A stretch of 64,000 bases of DNA from Nocardioides sp. TF02-7 (GTDB lineage Bacteria; Actinomycetota; Actinomycetes; Propionibacteriales; Nocardioidaceae): the NCBI RefSeq assembly GCF_022437945.1, contig NZ_CP092535.1, positions 3,286,001-3,350,000 on the forward strand, given 5' to 3'. Made by a program: the position numbers and the translations under genes. How positions within the stretch are numbered: the stretch's first letter is position 1; every line of letters begins with the position of its first letter. The notes under the pieces were generated by a model. It saw only the letters and a list, made by a program, of their open reading frames with translations. It ran no database searches and was not told the DNA's origin. Shown here piece after piece: positions 21,763 through 29,534 of this stretch.

Positions 21763-21814
21763 GATCCCGCAGTAGAGCACTGCCGCCCCGTGGCCCCTTC
21801 GTCAGGAGGAACCG

Positions 21815-22141
21815 ATGACCTACGTCATCTCCCAGCCGTGTGTCGACCTCAAGGACAAGGCCTGTGTCGACGAGTGCCCCGTCGACTGCATCTACGAGGG
21901 CAAGCGGATGCTCTACATCCACCCCGACGAGTGCGTCGACTGCGGCGCCTGCGAGCCGGTCTGCCCGGTCGAGGCGATCTTCTACGAGGACGACGTGCCG
22001 GAGGAGTGGAAGGACTACTACGACGCCAACGTCGGGTTCTTCGACGACCTCGGCTCGCCTGGCGGCGCCGCGAAGATGGGCGAGATCGACAAGGACCACC
22101 CCTACGTCGCCGCGCTCGACCCGCAGAACCAGGACAGCTGA
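21815..22141 (+). CDS. fdxA: 7Fe ferredoxin ([3Fe-4S][4Fe-4S])
   Basis: This 108-aa electron carrier has the first cluster set [17 protein letters not shown] (with the extra spacing of 7Fe ferredoxins) and the second set [15 protein letters not shown]. The C-terminal extension ([17 protein letters not shown]) is typical of actinobacterial FdxA/FdxC. The ATG has the strong ribosome binding site AGGAGGAACC. It sits immediately upstream of dapC, a pairing common in Actinobacteria (compare Rv1177-Rv1178). Confidence 0.96.
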   Translation: MTYVISQPCVDLKDKACVDECPVDCIYEGKRMLYIHPDECVDCGACEPVCPVEAIFYEDDVPEEWKDYYDANVGFFDDLGSPGGAAKMGEIDKDHPYVAALDPQNQDS

Positions 22142-22142
22142 G

Positions 22143-23255
22143 ATCACGGGGACCCCGCTCTCGAGCCGGCTGCCCCGCTACTACGGCGCGCGGCTCGACG
22201 CCTACCGCCGAACCGCCGCCGCCCACCCCGACGGGCCGGTCGACGTCTCGATCGGCTCACCGGTCGACGACACCGCGGCGGCGGCGCAGCAGGCGCTGGC
22301 GGCGGCCGGCAGCGCCCGCGGCTACCCCGCGACCGCCGGCACGAGCGAGCTCCGTGAGGCCGTGGTCGGCTGGCTGACCCGGGTCGCCGGGGCGTCCGGC
22401 GTGACCGAGGAGATGGTGCTGCCGGTGCTGGGCGCCAAGGAGTTCGTGGCCGGCGCGCCGCTGCAGCTGGGGCTCGCTCCGGGCGACGTCGTCGCGGTGC
22501 CCGAGCTGGCCTACCCGACCTACGGCGTCGGTGTGGCGCTCGCGGGCTGCACCGTGACGACGTACGCCACCCCCCGCGACCTGGTGCGCAGCGATGCCCG
22601 GCCGGCGCTGGTCTGGCTGAACTCGCCGTCGAACCCCGACGGCGCGGTGTGGTCGCCGGAGGAGACGGCGGAGCTCGTGGCGTGGGCCCGGTCCGCCGGG
22701 ACGCTGGTGGTCTCCGACGAGTGCTACCTCGAGTTCGGCTGGGAGGACCAGCCGGTGTCGGTGCTCGACCCCCGGGTCCACGGCGGCGACCTGACCGGCC
22801 TGCTGGCGGTGCACTCGGAGTCCAAGCGCTCCAACGCCGCCGGCTACCGCCTCGCGACGGTGTCCGGCGACGCCGCCCTGGTGCGCGAGCTGCTCGACAT
22901 CCGGCGCAACGTCGGGCTGATCATGCCGACCCCGCAGCAGCGGGTCCTGACGGCGCTGGTCGCCGACGACGAGCACGTACGCCGCCAGCGCGAGGTCTAC
23001 GCCCGCCGGCGCGCCCTGCTGCGCGGGGCGCTCGAGGGCGCCGGCTTCGTGATCGCCCGCTCCACGGGCGGGCTCTACCTGTGGGCGGCGCTCGCCGACG
23101 GCACGCCCGACCCTGCCGCGCACCTCGCGGCGCGCGGGATACTGGCCGTCCCGGGGAGGCCTACGGCCCCGCGGGGCAGGGGCTTCGTCCGGGTCGCCCT
23201 GACCGTGAACGACCGGGACGTGCAGCGAGTTGTCGACCGCCTGGCGGAAGGATGA
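22143..23255 (+). CDS. dapC: Succinyldiaminopimelate transaminase; start codon unclear
   Basis: This class I/II PLP aminotransferase has about 370 residues and moves an amino group from glutamate to N-succinyl-2-amino-6-ketopimelate in lysine/DAP synthesis. The catalytic lysine is in HSESKRSNAAGYRLA, the PLP Asn and Asp are in NSPSNPDG and SDECYLEFGW, and VRVALT carries a C-terminal Arg. It starts right after the fdxA stop, but no ATG, GTG, TTG or CTG fits: the frame after that stop reads GAG ATC ACG GGG. I give ATC 22143 as nominal start. A base error or an unusual start codon is possible. Confidence 0.87.
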   Translation: MTGTPLSSRLPRYYGARLDAYRRTAAAHPDGPVDVSIGSPVDDTAAAAQQALAAAGSARGYPATAGTSELREAVVGWLTRVAGASGVTEEMVLPVLGAKEFVAGAPLQLGLAPGDVVAVPELAYPTYGVGVALAGCTVTTYATPRDLVRSDARPALVWLNSPSNPDGAVWSPEETAELVAWARSAGTLVVSDECYLEFGWEDQPVSVLDPRVHGGDLTGLLAVHSESKRSNAAGYRLATVSGDAALVRELLDIRRNVGLIMPTPQQRVLTALVADDEHVRRQREVYARRRALLRGALEGAGFVIARSTGGLYLWAALADGTPDPAAHLAARGILAVPGRPTAPRGRGFVRVALTVNDRDVQRVVDRLAEG

Positions 23256-24070
23256 GTGTGGTGACGAGATCCGGCGGGCGGACGCTGGCCTACCCCCTGA
23301 ACGAGCCGGAGGCGCTGGCGATGCGGCTGGCCCGGATGTGGGGCTACGAGCCCGACGTCGGCTCCGTGGTGCGGATGGTGGACCAGCAGTCCGCGCTCGC
23401 GACCGCCAGCGTCGCCGGCGACGTCGACGCGGTGCTGCGCGTGGGCGACCTGCGGCAGCCGAGCCTGGGGTTGCTGCGCGACCTCGCCGAGCACGACGGC
23501 GCCGTGCAGATGGTGTCGGTGGCCGTCGCCCCGTCGCCGTGGGTGTGGGCGAGCGCCCGGGAGACCGCGGGGCTGCCGGTCCGCGTGCGGGTCGGCGCCT
23601 ACAACGACGTGAGCCCGTGCCTCGCCCAGCGCGGGGTGCAGTACGAGCTGGTCGAGGACGCCGTCCCGCTCGAGGAGCTCCTCGACGGCACCGAGGACGG
23701 CAGCCGCTCGGTGATCCTCGACCGCGACGAGGTGCCCGACCACCTGGGGTGGCGGGGCGACCTGGGCGACGTCCCGCCGATCACGTTCGGGGTCGCGACC
23801 GGCGCCCCGGGCGCCCGCGGCCACTACCACTGGATCGTCACGACGCCGCACGCCGAGCGGGTCGGCACCCTGGCGCGGGCCCTCGACGTCGTGGCCGCGC
23901 ACGGGGTCAACCTCGACTTCCTGCACAGCGACGCCCTCGACGCGCGCCGCCACCGGTTCTTCATGGGGTTCGAGTCCGACGGCGGCCTCGACCCGCTCGC
24001 CGCCGCGCTGCACGAGGTCGGGATGCGGGTCACCGTCCTCGGGTCGATCGAGCACCTCGAGCAACCGTGA
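23252..24070 (+). CDS. Degenerate prephenate-dehydratase-like protein with ACT domain
   Basis: This 272-aa protein has a C-terminal ACT domain (about 190-268: HYHWIVTTPHAERVGTLARA) like that of PheA proteins. The first 185 residues follow the spacing of the prephenate dehydratase fold when laid against the next gene (for example ALATASVAGDVDAVLRVGDL against the region around AIAGVEDGRYDGAVLPIDNS), but it lacks the GPxGTFT start, the PIENS motif, SHPQAL and the catalytic TRF. It looks like a non-catalytic paralogue, perhaps a regulatory partner of the adjacent protein. It overlaps dapC (ATGA) and the next gene (GTGA). The exact family is uncertain. Confidence 0.55.
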   Translation: MSVVTRSGGRTLAYPLNEPEALAMRLARMWGYEPDVGSVVRMVDQQSALATASVAGDVDAVLRVGDLRQPSLGLLRDLAEHDGAVQMVSVAVAPSPWVWASARETAGLPVRVRVGAYNDVSPCLAQRGVQYELVEDAVPLEELLDGTEDGSRSVILDRDEVPDHLGWRGDLGDVPPITFGVATGAPGARGHYHWIVTTPHAERVGTLARALDVVAAHGVNLDFLHSDALDARRHRFFMGFESDGGLDPLAAALHEVGMRVTVLGSIEHLEQP

Positions 24071-24933
24071 CGGTCGCCTACCTCGGCCCCGAGGGCACGT
24101 TCACCCACGCCGCGGCCCGCCGGCTGTGCCCCGAGGACGAGCTGGCCCCGGTGGAGAGCCAGGCGCGGGCGATCGCCGGGGTCGAGGACGGCCGGTACGA
24201 CGGCGCGGTGCTGCCGATCGACAACTCCGTCAACGGCGTGGTGCTGCCCACGTGGGACGCCCTGCTCGACTCGCGCGACGCGGTGATTGTGGCCGACGCG
24301 ACGATCCCGGTCACCTTCGACGTCTACGCGGCGGACCCGGCGGTGCCGCCGCAGGTCGCCGTCAGCCACCCGCACGCTCTCGCCCAGACGTCCGCGTGGA
24401 TCTCCGAGCACGGGCTCTCGACGCGGGTCTCGTCGTCGACCGCCGCCGCCTGCCAGGACCTCGGGCCCGGCGAGGTCGCGATCGCCGCCCCGATCTGCGG
24501 CGAGCTCTACCCCGTCACCCGGATGGCGAGCGGGGTGGAGGACATCGCCGGGGCAGCGACCCAGTTCGCGCTGATCCGCCGCGACGGAGGGGCGCCGCCG
24601 ACTCCTCCGACGGAGCGGTCCATCTCCGTGCTGGCCGTGGTGCCGGACGTCAACCGGCCCGGCGCCCTGCTGGAGGTGCTGCAACCGGTCGCCGACGCCG
24701 GGCTCAACCTGGTCAACGTGCTCGCCCGTCCGATCGCCCACAGCGAGAACGAGTTCCTCTTCATCCTGTTCGTCCAGGCGCTCGACGAGGCCGGCCGGCA
24801 CGGCCGGCTGCTCGCCGACATCCGCGCCGCGGGCGCGCTGCTCGTGCCGCTCGGCCGGCTGGGCGGGCAGGTGAAGCACCTGGCGGAGGTCCCGCGCGAG
24901 ATCCCCAGGCGGTTCGGGCATGGCGACCGCTAG
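24067..24933 (+). CDS. pheA: Prephenate dehydratase-like protein with ACT domain, altered motifs
   Basis: This 288-aa protein has a prephenate dehydratase domain (1-178) and an ACT domain (about 190-265). It keeps AYLGPEGTFTHAAAR, VLPIDNSVNG, SHPHALAQT and SSTAAACQDL. The usual active-site strip NxTRF is ATQF here, so the catalytic Thr stays while Asn and Arg are lost. PIENSxEG has become PIDNSVNG, and the ACT motif ESRP has become LARP while GALL is kept. It may be a genuine PheA making phenylpyruvate with relaxed feedback control, or a prephenate-using relative with other chemistry. It overlaps both neighbours. Confidence 0.75.
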   Translation: MTVAYLGPEGTFTHAAARRLCPEDELAPVESQARAIAGVEDGRYDGAVLPIDNSVNGVVLPTWDALLDSRDAVIVADATIPVTFDVYAADPAVPPQVAVSHPHALAQTSAWISEHGLSTRVSSSTAAACQDLGPGEVAIAAPICGELYPVTRMASGVEDIAGAATQFALIRRDGGAPPTPPTERSISVLAVVPDVNRPGALLEVLQPVADAGLNLVNVLARPIAHSENEFLFILFVQALDEAGRHGRLLADIRAAGALLVPLGRLGGQVKHLAEVPREIPRRFGHGDR

Positions 24934-25913
24934 CCCGCGGCGGGTCGCGGTCGTCGGCCTCGGCCTGATCGGCGGGTCGGTCGCGCTGCGCCTCGTGGGT
25001 CGGGGCCACGACGTCGTCGGGGTCGACCCCGACCCCGCCACCCGGTCGCAGGTCGCGGCCCTGGGCGCGACGGTCCACGAGCGGGTCGACGGGTGGATCG
25101 CCGACGTCGACCTGGTCGTCGTGGCGACACCCCTGCGCGCCGTCGCGGCCTGCCTCGCCGAGGTCGCGCGCTGGAACGACCACGCCACCGTGGTCGACGT
25201 GGCGAGCGTCAAGGGAGCGGTGCACGCCGCTGCCGCGGAGCAGGGACTGGAGCCTCGGTTCGTCGGCTGCCACCCGATGGCCGGCTCGCACCGCTCGGGG
25301 GATCGCCGCCGCCGACGCCGACCTGGTCGCCGGCGTCACCTGGGCGGTGACCGCGACCGACCGCACCGATCCGGGCCGGTTGGGCGACGTGCTCGCGTTC
25401 CTGGTCACCGAGTTCTCCGCCCAGGTGGCCGTGGGCGGACCGGAGTGGCACGACCGGGTCGTCGCCGTGGTCAGCCACCTGCCGCACGTGCTGGCGGCCC
25501 GGCTCCTCTCCTCGGTCGCCGACCTGCCGCACCCCGAGGCGGGCGCGGCGCTCGCCGCCGGGTCGTTCCGCGACGGCACCCGCGTCGCCGGGGGCGACAC
25601 CACGCGCACGGCCGGCATGGTGGTCCACAACAGGGAGGCGGTGCGCGAGCAGCTGACCGCCACGATCGCCGGCCTCACCGGGCTGCTCGAGCGGCTCGAC
25701 GACGACGAGCAGGTCGCAGCCTGGTTCGAGACCGCGCGGCGGGCGCGGACGGCGTACCTCTCCGGCGCCAGCGAGGAGCGCACCGTCGCCCGCGACCTGC
25801 CACCGGCCGAGCTGGTCGGGCTCGGGGAGCAGGGCTGGCTGGTGACCGCCGTCCACGACGACTCCTACGACCTGGTCCGCGGCGCCCTCAACAGCGAGCT
25901 CCGGCGGCCGTAG
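24920..25913 (+). CDS. tyrA: Prephenate/arogenate dehydrogenase (apparent frameshift)
   Basis: The corrected protein has 330 residues. A Rossmann domain (VAVVGLGLIGGSVALRL, about 9-25) is followed by VDVASVKGA, HPMAGSHRSG and the helical domain with SHLPHVLAARLLSSV, whose first His is the expected catalytic residue. It oxidises and decarboxylates prephenate or arogenate with NAD(P)+ on the way to tyrosine. The usual GSE in HPMAGSE is GSH here. An extra G near 25300 (run of five for four) breaks the frame at HRSG/IAAADADL. The ATG lies 14 bases inside the end of the pheA-like gene. Confidence 0.87.
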
Positions 25914-25915
25914 TC

Positions 25916-26917
25916 ATGGGCGGTCCGATCGACCTGTCGGTCCCGCGATCGGTCGGGCCGGTGCCTCGCCGGGTCCCCGACCCGGTCGGAGGCGAGGAAC
26001 CGCCGGACCTGCGCCGAGCCCTCGTCGGGCGGCTGCAGCGACGGCACGGGGTCGAGGGCCTCGACGTCGCCGGTGTGCTCCCGGTCGCCGGCGTGGACAC
26101 CGCCGTCGAGGCGCTGCCGGCCGCCCTCGGCGTCGGCCGGGGCGACCTGGTCGTGCATCCCCGCCTGGCGCCGCCGGCCCACGCCCGGGGAGCCGCCGCC
26201 GTCGGCGCCCGCCGGCTGGCCGCCGACTCGTTGACGGCGCTCGGGCCGGAGCGGCCGCGCCTGGTCTGGGTCGCCACGCCGGGCGACCCGACCGGCCGGG
26301 TGCTGCCCGTCCGGCACCTGCGCAAGGTCGTGGACTGGTGCCGCGAGCGCGACGTGCTGCTGGTGGCGGACGAGTCGCAGCTCGACCACGTCTGGGAGGG
26401 TGAGGCGCCGTCCGTGCTGCACCCGTCGGTCTCCGGCGACCGTCACCACGGCCTGCTGGCCCTCCACGCGCCGGCGTCGGCGAGCGACCCCGGCGGCGCG
26501 GGCGGTGCCTTCGTCGTCGGCGACCCGGCGGTCGTCGAGCGGCTGCGGCACGCCGGCGACCGGCTGCGCCCGGCGTGGGACGACCGGGCGGTCGCCGCGG
26601 TGCTCGCCGACGACGACCACGCCGCCGCGCTCCACCGCCACCTGTCGACGGTCCGGCGCCGCCTCCGCAGCGCGCTGGTGGGCGCGGGGTTCACCGTCGA
26701 GGAGGCGGCCGGGTCGCTGCACCTGTGGGCGACCCGCGGCGAGGACTGCCACGAGACCGTGGCAGCCCTCGCCGAGCGGGGTGTGTCAGTGGCGCCCGGC
26801 GACGCCTTCGGCCCGGCCGGCGGCCGTCACGTGCGCGTGGCGGTCACGGTGACCGAGGAGGAGGCCGCGGAGGTCGAGCGCCGCCTGTCCGGGCTCGGGG
26901 TCAGCGGGAGACCCTGA
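25916..26917 (+). CDS. Aminotransferase-fold protein lacking the PLP lysine (DapC paralogue)
   Basis: This 333-aa protein aligns along its length with the dapC product upstream: WVATPGDPTG against WLNSPSNPDG, ADESQLDHVWEGEAPSVL against SDECYLEFGWEDQPVSVL, LLALHAPASASDPGGAGGAF against LLAVHSESKRSNAAGYRLAT. The PLP lysine is replaced by Ser, the following Arg by Gly, and the PLP-contacting Asn by Asp, while the Asp of SDE stays. It should not form the internal aldimine, so it is probably a pseudoenzyme. The reading frame is open and clean, which argues against simple decay. It starts three bases after tyrA and overlaps the convergent gene by 17 bases. Confidence 0.8.
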   Translation: MGGPIDLSVPRSVGPVPRRVPDPVGGEEPPDLRRALVGRLQRRHGVEGLDVAGVLPVAGVDTAVEALPAALGVGRGDLVVHPRLAPPAHARGAAAVGARRLAADSLTALGPERPRLVWVATPGDPTGRVLPVRHLRKVVDWCRERDVLLVADESQLDHVWEGEAPSVLHPSVSGDRHHGLLALHAPASASDPGGAGGAFVVGDPAVVERLRHAGDRLRPAWDDRAVAAVLADDDHAAALHRHLSTVRRRLRSALVGAGFTVEEAAGSLHLWATRGEDCHETVAALAERGVSVAPGDAFGPAGGRHVRVAVTVTEEEAAEVERRLSGLGVSGRP

Positions 26918-27299
26918 TGGTCGGGCTCGCGTCCGGCTTGCACTGCGCGTTGCCGCGGACCTTGGCGTAGAACCTGCCCTCGAAGCCGAGGTTGCCGGTC
27001 TCCCAGACGCCGACGCCGTTGCGGACCTCGCTCGTGTCGGTGGCGAACAGCTCGTCGTCGGCACCCCCGCGGGCGCCGCGCTGGAGGTAGAGCAGCACCC
27101 TGCGGTCGGCCTTGCACGCGCGGCGCTTGCTGCGGATCTGGCCGAAGATGTCGGTGCCCTCGGAGTCGATGGTCACGGTGACGCGTGCCTTGGCCGCGGC
27201 GTCGACCGGAGCAGGCGAGGCGGCGAGCACGCCGGTGGCGGCGGTCGCCGCCGCGACCGCGCCGACGGCGGCACGGCGGATGCGGGTGGGTTGGAGCAT
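26901..27299 (-). CDS. Small secreted protein of unknown function
   Basis: This 132-aa protein has a classical signal peptide (RRAAVGAVAAATAATGVLAA, cleavage likely after VDAAA near residue 36). The mature domain is beta-rich, contains two cysteines (KRRACKADRR, AQCKPDAS) that could form a disulfide, and has the pattern GQIRSKRRACKADRRVLLYL. Similar short exported domains occur in Nocardioides and relatives without assigned function. The ribosome binding site is GAGAGGAACC, and a hairpin lies in the leader. The 3' end overlaps the convergent aminotransferase-like gene by 17 bases. Confidence 0.75.
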   Translation of the reverse strand: MLQPTRIRRAAVGAVAAATAATGVLAASPAPVDAAAKARVTVTIDSEGTDIFGQIRSKRRACKADRRVLLYLQRGARGGADDELFATDTSEVRNGVGVWETGNLGFEGRFYAKVRGNAQCKPDASPTIRVSR

Positions 27300-27322
27300 G
27301 GTGGTTCCTCTCGTCGTCGAAC

Positions 27323-27345
27323 GAGGCCGGTCAGGAGCCGGCCTC
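27323..27345 (-). promoter_or_regulatory. Leader hairpin of the secreted protein gene
   Basis: GAGGCCGG (27323-27330) and CCGGCCTC (27338-27345) form an 8-bp stem with a 7-base loop about 24 bases before the ATG at 27299, probably in the 5' leader. There is no T tract. It might stabilise the mRNA. Confidence 0.4.
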
Positions 27346-27412
27346 TAGCAAGGGATCGTCGAGGACGCCCCGGTGATACGAAAGGACAGGATCTGGACTG
27401 CCGCCGGCTCAT

Positions 27413-28372
27413 CTAGGCGAAGACGTCGACGTGCACGTGGTCGCGGTGCTCGAGGACCGCGGGGTCGCCGGGACCGGACGGGGCGTCGTAGTCGCGCCAG
27501 CCGTCGCGACCGGCCGTCCAGATCCGGTCGTCGTAGATCACCGTGCGGATGTCGAGGCGGTCGGCGTTGCCGACGAGGTAGTGGGCGACCGCCCACCCGC
27601 GCACGCGGTTGCTCTCGTCGACCGGCCGGAAGAACACGTCCACGGCCCGGCCCTCGTAGTGTGCGGAGCCCTCCATGTGACCGGTCGACACGCCACCGGG
27701 CTCGTAGCCGCCGAGCGACAGGTTGCCGAAGCGGCCGAGCAGGTCCTTGCGTACGGCGTCGGCGCGCGGGGTCAGCCCCGTCCCGGTCAGCTCGGCGTCG
27801 GCGGACGGGGCGCCGCCGTCGAGGTCGCAGGAGAACGTCGCGGGGGAGTGGCCGGTGAGCGCGGACGCGAGCGCCCGGGCGTCGGCCTCGTGGTCGGCGT
27901 ACGCGTCGGGGAACGCCGAGCGCTGCACCTGCTGCGCCGCGACGGTGATCTCCATGTCCTCGTAGCCCTCCACCTGCTCGAGGGCGTCGTAGAACGCGTT
28001 GGTGGCGTAGACCGGGTCGAGGACCTGCTCCTCGGTGCCCCAGCCCTGCGACGGGCGCTGCTGGAACAGGCCCAGCGAGTCGCGGTCGCCGTAGTCGATG
28101 TTGACGATCTTGGACTCCTGGTAGGCGGTGGCGAGGGCGATCGACACCGCCCGCGCCGGGAGCCCGCGCTCGACGCCGATGGCCGCGATCAGCGTCGCGT
28201 TCTCGGCCTGCTCGCCACTCACCTCGACCCGGTGGCCGGCGACCGTGACGGTGCAGTCGCCGCTCGGCCCGGAGACGATGTCGTCGACGGCGTCGAACAC
28301 GGCGAGCCCGACCACGGCGACGACCGCCAGCGCGGCCAGGCCGACCACGATCGCCGCGACTCGTCCTCTCAC
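27413..28372 (-). CDS. Exported transglycosylase/peptidase-like envelope protein
   Basis: This 319-aa protein has an N-terminal membrane anchor (6-28). The region at 60-165 resembles lytic-transglycosylase-like folds (ALATAYQESKIVNIDYGDRD, LGLFQQRPSQGWG, with a Glu in AYQES). The C-terminal region has SAHYEGRAVDVFFRP and HRDHVHVDVF, recalling His/Asp metal sites of D-Ala-D-Ala peptidase-like folds. Proteins of this layout are common and uncharacterised in Nocardioidaceae. A cell-wall role is inferred only from these motifs. The GTG at 28372 lies 82 bases downstream of dapD. Confidence 0.65.
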   Translation of the reverse strand: MRGRVAAIVVGLAALAVVAVVGLAVFDAVDDIVSGPSGDCTVTVAGHRVEVSGEQAENATLIAAIGVERGLPARAVSIALATAYQESKIVNIDYGDRDSLGLFQQRPSQGWGTEEQVLDPVYATNAFYDALEQVEGYEDMEITVAAQQVQRSAFPDAYADHEADARALASALTGHSPATFSCDLDGGAPSADAELTGTGLTPRADAVRKDLLGRFGNLSLGGYEPGGVSTGHMEGSAHYEGRAVDVFFRPVDESNRVRGWAVAHYLVGNADRLDIRTVIYDDRIWTAGRDGWRDYDAPSGPGDPAVLEHRDHVHVDVFA

Positions 28373-28424
28373 GACCCCAGTGTCCGAGACGGTTGGTTGA
28401 GGATCCGCTGAGAAGCGGTCGGCC

Positions 28425-28460
28425 GGCCGTTCAGCTGGCCGTTCGGCTGGCCGTTCAGTT
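28425..28460. repeat. Three tandem 12-bp repeats at the dapD stop
   Basis: GGCCGTTCAGCT, GGCCGTTCGGCT and GGCCGTTCAGTT follow each other exactly. The third unit contains the dapD stop codon (28455-28457, minus strand), so the array starts in the coding end and runs into the 3' untranslated part. Confidence 0.8.
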
Positions 28461-29394
28461 CGCGTGGAGGGCGTCGTTGAGGGCGATCCCCTCGCCCTGC
28501 CACGGCACCGCTTCGACCGCGCCGGTCACCGAGTTGCGGCGGAACAGCACGTTGCTCGCGCCGGACAGCTCGCGGGCCTTGGCCACGCGGGCCTCCTTGC
28601 CGGGCTCGAGCACGGTGACCTTGGTGCCGGCGGTCACGTAGCAGCCGGCCTCGACCACGCAGTCGTCGCCGAGCGAGATCCCCAGGCCGGCGTTGGCGCC
28701 CAGCAGGCACCGGCGGCCGATCGAGATGACCTCCTTGCCGCCGCCCGACAGGGTGCCCATGATCGAGGCGCCGCCGCCGATGTCGGAGCCGTCGCCGACG
28801 AGGACGCCGGCCGAGATCCGGCCCTCGACCATCGACGCGCCGAGGGTGCCGGCGTTGAAGTTCACGAACCCCTCGTGCATCACGGTGGTGCCCTCGGCGA
28901 GGTGGGCGCCGAGCCGCACCCGGTCGGCGTCGGCGATCCGCACGCCGGCGGGGAGCACGTAGTCCACCATCCGGGGGAACTTGTCGACGCCGTGGACGGT
29001 GACGTGGGCGCCCGTCGCCCGCAGCCGCGCCCGGGTCGACTCGAAGCCCTCGACCGCGCAGGGTCCCGCGCTCGTCCACACCACGTTGGTGAGCAGGCCG
29101 AAGACGCCGTCGAGGTCGACCTCGTGCGGCTTGACCAGCCGGCTCGACAGCAGGTGGAGCCGCAGCCAGACGTCTTCCGTGGACGCCGGCGGGGGCGGCG
29201 AGGTCGGCGACCTCGACCAGGGTGACCTGCTTCTCCACGCGACGCACCGGGTCGCTGCCCTGCAGCGCCACCAGCTCGGCCGGCGCGGTCGCGTCGTCGG
29301 AGCGGGCGCCGAGCGCGGGAGCGGGGAACCAGGTGTCGAGCACCGAGTCGTCGGACGCGTAGGTCGTCAGGCCGTAGCCCCAAGCAGCAGTCAC
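28455..29394 (-). CDS. dapD: Tetrahydrodipicolinate N-succinyltransferase (apparent frameshift)
   Basis: The corrected protein has 312 residues and a left-handed beta-helix acyltransferase domain with hexapeptide-type repeats ([60 protein letters not shown]). It succinylates tetrahydrodipicolinate, the step before DapC in DAP/lysine synthesis. The N-terminus [12 protein letters not shown] is typical of actinobacterial DapD. An extra base near 29190 (CCCCC for CCCC) shifts the frame; corrected, it reads [19 protein letters not shown]. The GTG at 29394 follows TAGACT by eight bases. Confidence 0.93.
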
Positions 29395-29402
29395 GTGGGG
29401 AG

Positions 29403-29408
29403 AGTCTA
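29403..29408 (-). promoter_or_regulatory. -10 box of dapD (leaderless type)
   Basis: On the minus strand TAGACT is followed by CTCCCCAC and then the GTG start. No ribosome binding site is present. Confidence 0.6.
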
Positions 29409-29534
29409 GGGGCGGTCCGCCACCGTGACCCAGCGGAGCCGGGTGGAGACGACATGAGACAGCCCGAGACAGCACCGCGGCGGCGTCGGCGTTCCCCACT
29501 CGCGCCGACGCCGCCGGGGCGTCTGCTGCCGCCG

